Shown here one piece after another: positions 11,449 through 21,057 of a stretch of DNA of 64,000 nt; within the stretch, counting starts at the first letter, position 1, and each line of letters opens with the position of its first letter. The translations under genes and the position numbers were made by a program. Source of the DNA: Megalobrama amblycephala (Eukaryota; Chordata; Actinopteri; Cypriniformes; Xenocyprididae); contig NC_063063.1 in assembly GCF_018812025.1 (NCBI RefSeq), positions 6,822,942 to 6,886,941 of the forward strand, in the 5' to 3' direction. The notes beneath the pieces are model-generated. The model was not told where the DNA came from. It did no database searches and worked only from the letters and a program-made list of their open reading frames with translations.

Positions 11449-11548
11449 GCCGCCGCCGCCGCCGCCGCCGCCGCCTGCTTTAGTGAATAAACCCCGTTTA
11501 AATTTAAAGTCTGTATCTGTGCTCTCTCAACTACACGCAACGGTAACA
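11208..11548. mobile_element. Probable solo LTR with internal CAG/CCG expansion
   Basis: Runs from TGTTACAATCGCG to CAACGGTAACA, a TG...CA unit with inverted TGTTAC/GTAACA ends. Flanks are cccag (11203-11207) and cctag (11549-11553), a 5-bp duplication with one change. A polyadenylation signal (aataaa at 11486-11491) sits in the right half, as in many fish LTRs. No retroviral or retrotransposon coding sequence is next to it, so it would be a solo LTR. Family not assigned. Confidence 0.6.
11405..11475. repeat. (CAG)14 followed by (CCG)n
   Basis: Fourteen uninterrupted CAG units pass directly into about ten CCG units. It lies in an intron, inside the probable LTR. On the minus strand, the ank3 transcript direction, it reads CGG then CTG. 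Confidence 0.97.
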
Positions 11549-13311
11549 CCTAGACAGAATCTTCAGATTTTTTTTTCTTCTTTTTTTTCTTCCACATTTT
11601 CTGCAGTGAATTTGTTGGAAAATATGTGGAATGGCTCATGTTCAAACGTGTTAGAAATAAGAGTATTATTTTTTCTTAGTGGTTGAGAGCGTAATTAAAA
11701 AATCTAATTCTGTGTTAATCTGCAGAGATTTCTGTAGAGTTCTAAGAGTGTGTATTCAGTATAGGCTTGGGTATTAGGGTATTAGCACTATTAACATAAC
11801 ATAGCCGAAATGACTCAACCATAAAGGTAACTAGCTTGCTAATACTTAGAAATGTTTTTTTTTCCTCTGTGGGGGCTGAGTGTGGAAACGGATAAGCTGA
11901 ACACGCAGCGCCGGATGAAGCTTCAGCCTCTAGGCGGGTATAAGAATTAAGGGTGATTTTTATGTAGGTTGGTGGAATAAGGTAAATCAGGAGATTGTAG
12001 GTAGAGTGTCAATGGTCCATTTGGGTGGCGGTAATGTGTCTGGGATCCGCCATAAAACAAGAAGAATACTTATAAATGTGGAGTGCACAAACAAACAAAC
12101 ATAGATCATTTTTACACTACAGTGCAAAAAGAAAACCCTTGCAAAAATATACTGTTCTAGCAACCCTCTGTAGCAAACTTCTTGTAAACATTTAGCAATT
12201 CACAATCAGCCTCCTCATTCAGTGAGTGTCTCTATTTTAAGCACTGCAGTGTGAGAAAGCAAAACCAGGCTGGACTTGTGATAAGTTCTTGAGATAAAAC
12301 AAAGTCTGTCTCTAGTCTCTCGCACACGTGTACATGAGTTTAATTTTGGACTCCCCGAGGGTACTTTCAGTGACAAGGCAAAAACACACACTACTGAAAC
12401 TATCCACCATACCAGCTCTCAAATCCCAACAGTTTCTCCTCAAAATGAAGACATACTGTAAGTAGGTTATATGTGATGCAGCACTTCTAAATTCTTTTAA
12501 AGATATTTGAGCACAAACTGGGAACTTGAGTATCTGAACTAAATTAAAATTCATAATATTCATAACACAACGCTAGTTCATGTTGCATTATTAGCATAAA
12601 CTGACTTTTATGGACAGTTCAACCACTGTCATGGCCGAGCAACAGTTTGAAGACAATCTTGCTTAACAAGTTAGTCAAAGTTAGTTGTGTGCATGGTGTA
12701 GTTAACTACCTGAATAAAAAAAAAAAAAAATCCTGTTTAATTAATGATGGAAACTAACACTAACTAAAAGTAGTACTACCTGCATTCTTCCTTTATGTAG
12801 TTTCAAAGTAGTTAGCTACTTTTCGTTTAAATTTTTAAATATTTCTTTTTTTTGGTGATGCTAATTATGTAGATAACCATAATGTTAGCTAAGATTAGCT
12901 AGCATAGTTATTAGCAGGTCCAGATCAGAATTTGCTTACATTTTTCAAATATTTGGCAATGATTTTGTTGGAAAATTTGCTACCTTACCATTTGTAGCCA
13001 ACTTTTTTTTTCTTTTCTTTTTTTTTACAGTAGCTACAGTAATCTACTTTAAATTACAAGTAGCTTGGCAAGCTACTTTTTTTTCAAACTAGCTTCACAA
13101 ACACTAGGTTCAATGGCACCAATTTATGAAGGTAACTAAAGTTTGAAGGTAACTCCCTCATGGGAACTCATGTGGCATTGCTTAAGTAAATTTTTGAACA
13201 TTCTTGAATGAATGATTTGCTGGTTGCACGCCAGTCTGTTATTGTAGAGACATGAACATTTTTACACCCCTAAACGTTCCGCTGAACAAAACAAACTGTG
13301 ATTGGCCAAGG

Positions 13312-13379
13312 GGCCAAGGGGCCATCTGACTGACATGTAAAGCAACCACTTTACATGTCAGTCATATGGCCCCTTGGCC
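13312..13379. other. 31-bp hairpin with 6-nt loop
   Basis: Left arm 13312-13342 (starting ggccaaggggccatctgac) pairs with right arm 13349-13379 with one mismatch in 31; loop caacca. It lies 160 bp from exon 4 in the intron. Either a foldback transposon remnant or a small-RNA-type hairpin. Confidence 0.85.
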
Positions 13380-13540
13380 AATAAAAGCTCCAGACCTTCT
13401 GTCATCAGTCTGAAGGTCTGGCTACTCAAGATTATAGCACAGTAATGAAATCACAAGCTTGCGATGGGGAGGCCAAGCATTTGCAACTGTGTTTGAGGAT
13501 GTATTTAAAGTAAATTAAAGGCCACACATGCTGACTGTAC

Positions 13541-13639
13541 CTGAGACTGGGCGTTGATATTCGCTCCATGAGTCACAAGTTCCTTCACGACATCCACCTG
13601 TCCAGCGAGTGATGCTATGTGCAGAGCGGTGTTTCCTTT
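13541..13639 (-). CDS. ank3: ank3 exon 4, ankyrin repeat
   Basis: A 99-nt exon encoding one ankyrin repeat, [20 protein letters not shown] then [27 protein letters not shown] and GANxNAQSQ are conserved in this repeat of ANK2 and ANK3. The acceptor is tctag before 13639 and the donor CAG|gtacag. It sits 419 nt downstream of exon 3 in transcript order, one of the shortest introns of the gene. Nothing is unusual in frame or length. Confidence 0.94.
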
Positions 13640-14058
13640 CTAGAATCAGAAGAACACGACAGAGCAGGTTGACTCAATGTGAACAGTGACACAATGTTTT
13701 TTCCTAGACCAGCTGTCTTTTGGAATGCTTCTTCGCTATTTCTGTCTCTGCATAAATATCACTTTGAAGAATCCACTTTTACGATGGAAGAGTTTCTAAA
13801 ACCTCTACAGAAATCTTCCTCTTGAAGATCCTTTACATAAATGAGCAGATCCAGCCCTTGGTAGAGGCTCAAAGTCAACCTGAACATCAGGCAACAGTGA
13901 CTTTGAAGACTTGCTGATGCAGCAAAGTCATGTCTATGAATTCATGCACAGCTGAGTAACACACTAGTCATCTTTAATTCATATGCTCAGTATTCTGTAC
14001 TAGTTCTGACATTTTTACTTGTGTGTCATAGTATCAGATCTGGTGATGTGGGTGTTAC
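13640..14058. other. Intron between ank3 exons 3 and 4
   Basis: 419 bp of unassigned sequence, no repeat termini or exon seen. Confidence 0.7.
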
Positions 14059-14157
14059 CTTTGTTGCCGCATCCACGGTGGCACCAAGTTTAATAAGCTC
14101 AGCCACAACCTCCACATGCCCTTCTTTAGAGGCTAGATGAAGAGCGTTCAACCCATT
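14059..14157 (-). CDS. ank3: ank3 exon 3, ankyrin repeat
   Basis: A 99-nt exon encoding one 33-residue ankyrin repeat, [20 protein letters not shown] followed by [13 protein letters not shown]. It shows the repeat consensus (xGxxALHLAxxxGHxxVVxxL). SKEGHVEVV is diagnostic for ANK3: as recalled, ANK2 has AKEGHVGLV and ANK1 SKEGHVKMV at this place. The acceptor is gcag before 14157, the donor AAG|gtaaca, phase 0 on both sides. The repeat belongs to the N-terminal stack that binds membrane proteins such as voltage-gated sodium channels and L1-family adhesion molecules. The lineage variation lies in the LIKLGAT loop. Confidence 0.94.
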
Positions 14158-14793
14158 CTGCATCCAGAGAAAAACATCTTAAAATATATTTTTGCTGTTT
14201 ATGTACATTATTCAGGGTCAATATGAGGCATATCAGAGATAGAAAATGTCATTTAAAGGTTTATGTCATTAAATAAAGACAATACAACTTTGGAAAGTCT
14301 CGAGGGATCCACTCCTAGTTTTTATCATTTTTATAATAATTCTAATAATTTTTTTTATTATTATTTTTTGTATTAAAAAAAAAAGAATTTTCAGCATCAT
14401 TACTCCAGTATTCAGTGTCATGTTATCCTTTAGAAATCATTCTAATAGATAATTTGGTGATCAAGAAATATTTTTTAATATTAACAGTTGTGATGCTTAA
14501 TATTTTTGTGGAAGCCTTGCTTCACGTTTTTTTTCAGGATTCTTTGATGAATAAAAGTTCAAAAGTACAGCATTTATTTGAATTGGAATTTTTTTGTGAC
14601 ATTATAGATGTCTTTACTGTCAATATTGATCAATTTAATGCATCCTTGCAGAATAAAAGTATTAATATATTTTAAAACAAATGTCTTCTTGACCCCAAAC
14701 TTTTGAATTGTAATGTACAGTGCCTACAAACATATTTTATGATGCCAAATATCAAATTTAAATGTTAATTTTACAAAAAGAAAGATGTAAGAC
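14158..14793. other. Intron between ank3 exons 2 and 3
   Basis: AT-rich. 14385-14460 carries a repeat also seen near 2800-2870 and 41660-41700 (cagcatcattactcca, then cagtgtcacatgatc or a close variant). Nothing coding. Confidence 0.65.
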
Positions 14794-14896
14794 CTGGTTG
14801 CAGATGTTGATGTCCACGCCAGACTTTATGTAATCAAGGGCTTTTCTCAAGGTTTCCAGCCCGGGCCGCTCTGAGGTAACTGGCATTACTGTCAGT
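14794..14896 (-). CDS. ank3: ank3 exon 2, start of repeat domain, with +1 frameshift
   Basis: Encodes TDSNASYLRAARAGNLEK and then, after a one-base shift, ALDYIKSGVDINICNQ, matching the ANK3 exon that opens the ankyrin-repeat membrane-binding domain. The acceptor is good (pyrimidine tract then ttgcag before 14896). The exon is 103 nt, but 102 nt is needed to keep phase 0. The extra base lies in a four-base run, tttt on the plus strand at 14842-14845 (AAAA in the coding strand), after the GAG-AAA codons. Read literally, the frame goes ...E K S P then stop, giving a protein of about 59 residues from MAHAAS. The donor CAG|gtctta is also weak, with c, t and t at +3 to +5. All other exons are intact, so a sequencing or assembly indel is the simplest cause. 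A real disabling mutation in a duplicated copy remains possible. Confidence 0.9.
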
Positions 14897-15808
14897 CTGC
14901 AAGAGAGAGAAATAACAATCAGATCGTCTTCTTCACAAACCCTGACTTATCTAGAGGTACCAATAACACCATGTGCTGACACTTTCAATTTTCAAGAGGA
15001 AGAAAGAAGTCCTCGAAAAAGAACAGATAACAAAATCCAACCCCTAGCATCTTTACTGCATTTAAGCAAAAAACCACAAAGGTAAAAGAAAGAGATTGAT
15101 GGACATAGCAGTGCCCTAGCAACCACATAGCAATGTGCAGAGTGCTCTCCACTCACGTGTTCTTCAGTAAATCTAACTCTAAAAAACAGAAGTGAAGTGC
15201 ACCTCAGATCTCTACACTAATGGCTGATCGTCCAGCAGGTCATTGCCAAGATTCCAGCTGCCTCTCCTGTGTCTGATTGGCTATCTGACATTTGTCATAA
15301 CAGAAACACAAATAAACAGTAAATAAACTAGCTGTTGTTATGTAAAAGAGGGCCTGAGAAAGAACAGCAAGGAAATGTCACAGAGCTTGAAGCAGTGTTT
15401 CCCTGAGAGAGGGATTCCAGAGATATTCACACATGCATGAGGAGCAGTAATGGATGATTTCATCCAGGCAGAGTGAAGACACCATAAACCTGAATATTCA
15501 TACTGGAATTACACGAGCCGAGCGTGTTGGTCTTTTCCATTCTCCTCAACATATTTTCTTTTCCCCCTTTTGGAAATGTGGTTTTGCAGGTGCATTTGGT
15601 GAACCAGTGAAATCGTGAATCTCACAAAGAAATGTGATTCACCCCTATATTGTTCTTAAAAGAAATGTAAAATATTTATTTTGGAGTTAGGGGAACTAAC
15701 ACATATGTTTATAGTGTTTATAAAGTTTGTAAATGCTTAGTTTAGTTTTTTTTTACCAATATTTTGGTAAAAAAACTATTATAATGCAATTTTGACACAG
15801 TGTGACTC

Positions 15809-15856
<48 letters not shown>

Positions 15857-16668
15857 ATATTTTGGTAAATATATATATATGAAACATCAAAACTGCATTT
15901 TCCAAAAGTGATGAACCACTGTGATATTATTTTCATGGCAATTTAGCTTAAATTCAGTAGAGCAAATATTACCATATGTACTTACACAATTGTATATAAA
16001 TGTATTTTTTTAGATTAAAAGTTAAAAAATATATGTATAATTTCACAGTGCAGAATTTGAGGGCAAAATGTTAAAATATTCTTAAAAATAATGTAAAAAA
16101 ATGAATGGATAAAAATGAATGGATTGTTTGTCTGTATGATTCTAATAAAAAATGAAATAATTTTATGTTGTTTAATGTGCATGGTAGCCTAGATATCATG
16201 AAAAAAACAATCAACAGATCAATCCATGTTTGCCAGAAATACAAATTCTTATTACAAACATGAAATGAAGGAACATTTCTAGAAGCTCCTAGTATGTGAT
16301 CATCCAGCCACATGCACATGCAATTCCAACACTGTTAGCTGTAATGACATAGCATTTAACAACAACATCCTAGTCTATCCTAGTGCAATGCCACACATAC
16401 TCCGCATACATGCTTTACATGCTTTAGTGTGTTCTATCTGTGTGTGCATTTCTATATTAACAGGTCTCAGTGGATGAAACACTAAAACATTTTTATTCTG
16501 AATATGAAAATTTGAATGAGGTAAGATCAGGAGTCATAAAAACACTAGTTCATTAATTTAACACAGGGCTGATACAAGTGCAAATGAGCATGTAAATGTA
16601 GATCTGGGAAAAAGGTGTGGTCTGTGCCAACAGTTCAGTGTCCAGATATTTACACACTGAAGAGAGAG

Positions 16669-16719
<51 letters not shown>

Positions 16720-17806
16720 CAGAGGGTGTGTCTGCTGCAGTGCTGTAGTCCTGACACACCCGACACACACATGAACACACACCAGCACAGTGTCTGCATC
16801 TGAATCCATTCACACAACCAGTTACTGTACATACCATTAGTCTAGGATCTACATAACTAAAACTGGGGATTTTCAAATCCTTCATGTTCATATGAAATAA
16901 GTATGTCTGAATTCGACATTTTCCTAAAACAGTAGGTGGAAAGTACCCAGATGACCTACTATGTCACATAATAATCACAACATGGTGGATTTAGTACATC
17001 CAGATTTAATACCTACAACACATTCATACTTTTGGTCACAAGTTCTTCATTAAATGTACAGTAGAACCTACTCAGGCAGTATGTGATTTGAGACGCATCT
17101 TGTATCTCAATTAAATCTGATGCTGTTTGTTTGAACATCTTAGCAACAGCTGCATTGGCTCAACCCATGGTATGAGCTTGGGGCGGGACTATCTGTTAGT
17201 TTGACCAATGGCAGCTAAGGGGAGTGTTCAAGAAATCTGTTTGAAAACAGTCATGATTTTAAAATTTCGTTCTGTGATGATATTGGTGCATAAATTACCG
17301 ACACAATCTCATAGCAATTCATAACTATTTTACGTTTTGGCAAATTGGTGGCCAATTCATATGATTTCAAATAATCATATTGGTACGCTTTTGTACAATC
17401 TGCTTACGTCACATACGTGACGGGTATGCTTAGGGGTGGGGTTGAGGGTGTACCTTCATGCTTACTTTTTTTCTAATAATCGTAAGCTTTTGTATGATTT
17501 ACATCGTATGAAATTGATACTTCATAACCCATGAGATCAGGTTGGAAATTACACACTTCACCTTTAAATAGAAGATTGTAAATCATTGGAGGCAGTGACA
17601 AAAATGCACCCAAACAAAGTACAAATGAAGGTGTAAGTATTCCATTCGGGTTAATCATTAATCATGTCATACTCCTTTAGTCTCTCAGTTTTTCTAGCAA
17701 TATCAGTCCCTGGCTTCTGTCTAGATACTATAGCATGTAGAAATGTCACCCTCTCTCTATGTAATGTGGGCTCTACCTCTGCAGTGTGTGGGAGTTTCCT
17801 TTGAAC

Positions 17807-17854
<48 letters not shown>

Positions 17855-19832
17855 GTCTCTCTGTATCACTAGGAATCACACAGCATGTTCTGGAAAGGCC
17901 TCAACAAAACCTGCATGAAGTCTTTTTGTTCATTAGAAAGTAGGACTGTACAAGATAAATTGCATAATTATTATATATTCAAGATAATTTTGCTGGCAAT
18001 ATATAATGAAATGAAACCATGAACATTGCAATAATTCATATACAATAAACACCTATTGTATCTGTTAGTGTTCCTCTTATTATTATTCCTCCTCCTTCCT
18101 CTTCTTCTGCTCTTGAATCTATGGCAGCCCATAGAACCACTTGCAGGAAAATGATGAAATGATGCTCATGGATAGAGAATAGTCTGAACATTAACCACAG
18201 CAAATTTGGTATCTTGGTATCTATAACTTTTGAACAGCAAGGATCATTTTTAATCATTCTGAATTTTCCAAAAAATACTTTTTCGAACTCATACTAGACG
18301 GTTTGTCTGTTTTGTTTTTTTCTTCACCAAAATTGCCTCAGGTCATTTTCAGACCATGCTGGCAGTTATTAAAAGCTTTTTGAAAGACCCAAACGTCTTC
18401 GTATAACATGCAAACTGATTTGACGAAGAGCATGTCAAAATGGATGTGAGGCTATATCTCCACAATGCTTTAGGGTATTGAGACATGGGCTGCGTCTGAA
18501 ATCGCCCCTACACCCTTAAATTGGGCACTATTTGAGGGGACAGCCATTTGTAGTGGTGTCCGAAATAGTGGATGTTTTCAAGGGCACTCATTAAATCCCA
18601 CAATACACTGCAATAACGAGTGTAAAACCAATGTATGCACAACTGCTACAGAATAACCAAAACGCACTGTGGGAGTCACGTGTCGAATGAATTCCCGCGT
18701 ATGAACAGAAGATAGCGCCCACAGCTGAATCATCCATCCATCCACTTTCCAAACCGCTGATTCAATGTGGCTACAGCGTAATATCATACAGGTATTTAAT
18801 TCCTTTTTAATTGATTATTAAATTGTTTAATTAAGGTTTATACATGCTAGTTTCCATGACAGAGATCAAGATAAATCTTTTCATTACTACTGGAGCTGCC
18901 AGTTTGCTAAGGTTCCAATGATTATTATACAGCAAGCACAAACTATGCAAACTATCACCCACTTATTTTCATTCACTCCTTCAAGTGGACTATATTAGTG
19001 GAGTAATGTAAGGAATAGTGAATGAGAGAATAGGAGGCGATTTCGAACACAGCCACAGTCTTGGTACATGTACATCGCAAGCATGACCTGAGGCTACTTG
19101 CAAGGTTTCAGCACAGTGCCACCTACTGGTTGGGAGAGAAAAATGCTATTTTTGCTTCTAACTTTTGAACAGTTTGCTCAAATATCATAAAACTTGTCTT
19201 GTTTGATTCAGTGCAGCATTTTACAAGGCTGTATTTTACAAATTCTATTCTATTCACGATTTTCACACGCTTTGCCTAAAATAATCTAAAATGGTCTTTA
19301 ATTACTTATTGTTGCAGTTGTTCTAATGCTCCCAGCCATGCTTGCATAACTTATCATGCCTTTTTTGTGCTTGGCCCCATTAATTGCTGCTTGCAGCTAC
19401 ATTTTTAATGTGTTTTTTTATTTGGCAATTAAGACTATATCATTACAGTAGTTTCACGATGTTTCCTTGAGCACCTTGTGAGCACCTTGTAATCAAGTGT
19501 TCAGATAGAGATCAATTTTTTTAATTTCAGTAGTAGAAACTGAAATTTCCATTAAGTTTGATTCATTTCTGTGAATTAGTTTAGACTGTCTCTTTCAATG
19601 ATTCACTCCATAATTAAATCAATGCTTCTTTTGCATCAGCACACAAAATGTTTATGTACTTTAAGTTTTTTATATTTTATTTCACATTTATTTTATTTCA
19701 TGTAACAATTTCTTATGCTTTTAGTTTTTAGTTTCATTCATAATATATTAGCAAATGTTAATTTATACAATGTAAAATGTATTACTATATTCTGATTAAT
19801 ACATGATGTAAAAGTATTGTCGAATATCATCA
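14897..19832. other. Intron 1, segment next to exon 2
   Basis: Contains (TA)n at 15814-15849, (GA)n at 16663-16720, (CT)n at 17811-17850, a diverged repeat at about 17270-17520 that recurs near 45945-46190 in the opposite orientation, a cyprinid interspersed repeat at 18030-18480 and 19080-19410, and a MITE between them (18488-19053). 14900-15650 is free of obvious repeats and unassigned. Confidence 0.6.
18488..19053. mobile_element. MITE related to the 7147 element
   Basis: Begins GGCTGCGTCTGAAATCGCCC and ends gaggcgatttcgaacacagcc. Internal blocks gggcactatttgaggggaca and cattactactggagctgcca match the 7147-7672 copy. It separates two parts of another repeat, so it inserted into it. The target duplication is not clear. 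Confidence 0.65.
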
Positions 19833-19883
19833 AAAATCTTGGTAACACTTTACAATAAGTTTCAATAGTTAACATTAGTTAAC

Positions 19884-20772
19884 TACAAACCCGATTCCTA
19901 TAAAGTTGGGACACTGTACAAATTGTGAATAAAAAAGGAATGCAATAATTTACAATTCTCATGAACTTATATTTTATTCACAATAGAATATAGATAACAT
20001 ATCAAATGTTGAAAGTGAGACATTTTTGAAATGTCATGCCAAATATTGGCTCATTTTGGATTTCATGAGAGCTACACATTCCAAAAAAGTCAGTTCAGAA
20101 GCCTGCATCTCTGATGGTATGGGGTTGCATGAGTGCGTGTGGCATGGGCAGCTTACACATCTGGAAAGGCACCATCAATGCTGAAAGGTATATACAAGTT
20201 CTAGAACAACATATGCTCCCATCAAGACGTCGTCTCTTTCAGGGAAGACCTTGCATTTTCCAACATGACAATGCCAGACCACATACTGCATCAATTACAA
20301 CATCATGGCTGCGTAGAAGAAGGATCCGGGTACTGAAATGGCCAGCCTGCAGTCCAGATCTTTCACCCATAGAAAACATTTGGCGCATCATAAAGAGGAA
20401 GATGCGACAAAGACCTAAGACAGTTGAGCAACTAGAAGCCTGTAAGAATGGGACAACATTCCTATTCCTAAACTTGAGCAACTTGTCTCCTCAGTCCGCA
20501 GACGTTTACAGACTGTTATAAAAAGAAGAGGGGATGCCACACAGTGGTAAACATGGCCTTGTCCCAACTTTTTTGAGATGTGTTGATGCCAGGAAATTTA
20601 AAATCAACTTATTTTTCCCTTAAAATTATACATTTTCTCAGTTTAAACATTTGATATGTCATCTATGTTGTATTCTGAATGAAAAATTGAAATTTGAAAC
20701 TTCCACATCGTTGCATTCTGTTTTTATTCACAATTTGTACAGTGTCCCAACTTTTTTGGAATCAACTTTGTA
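19884..20772 (+). mobile_element. Tc1/mariner-like element, internally deleted, nested
   Basis: Inverted termini TACAAACCCGATTCC...AGTTGGGACACTGTACAA (left, 19884-19930) and the complement ending ATCAACTTTGTA (right, to 20772), starting and ending in TA as for Tc1/mariner. It keeps the transposase C-terminal part but lacks the N-terminal DNA-binding and first catalytic regions. It sits inside the hAT-like MITE 19841-21049, so it is the younger insertion. Confidence 0.88.
20114..20521 (+). pseudogene. Tc1-like transposase C-terminal remnant
   Basis: 136-codon open frame with the Tc1-family catalytic-core motifs MVWGCMSACGMGSLHIWKGT, FQHDNARPHTA (second catalytic D) and WPACSPDLSPIENIWRIIK (third catalytic E, D34E-like spacing). 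The region with the first catalytic D and the helix-turn-helix domain is absent. Near 20440 the frame slips: the following DNA in another frame still reads PKLEQLVSSVRRRLQT and ends in KRRGDATQW and a stop at about 20549, the usual end of such transposases. It cannot make active enzyme: truncated at the front and frameshifted at the end. Confidence 0.9.
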
Positions 20773-21057
20773 CATTAGTTAACATGAACCAATAATGAAC
20801 TGCACTTCTACAGCATTTATTAATCTTTGTTAATATTAATTTCAACATTTACTAATACATTATTAAAATCTTGTTAACATTAGTTAAACACTGAACTAAC
20901 TTGAACAAACAATGAACAACTGTATTTTCATTAACTAACGTTAACGAAGATTATTAAATACAGTATCAAATGTATTGCTCATGGTTAGTTCATGTTAGTT
21001 AATACATTAACTAATGATTAACTAATGAACCTTATTGTAAAGTGTTACCAAAATCTT

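Larger units (their letters stand above)
9608..13540. other. Intron between ank3 exons 4 and 5
   Basis: Holds a 729-bp palindromic element (9944-10672), a probable solo LTR with a CAG/CCG array (11208-11548), two AT-rich stretches with recurring tagctaac(at/gt)tag motifs (11030-11200 and 12850-13090), and a 31-bp-arm hairpin (13312-13379). No coding exon recognised. Confidence 0.62.
19841..21049. mobile_element. hAT-like MITE with perfect 8-bp TSD, split by a Tc1-like insertion
   Basis: Termini GGTAACACTTTACAATAAG and its inverse CTTATTGTAAAGTGTTACC. Flanks are aaaatctt at 19833-19840 and again at 21050-21057, a perfect 8-bp duplication. Inside, 19884-20772 is a later Tc1-like insertion; without it the element is about 320 bp. 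A truncated relative lies near 38854-38930. Confidence 0.9.
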
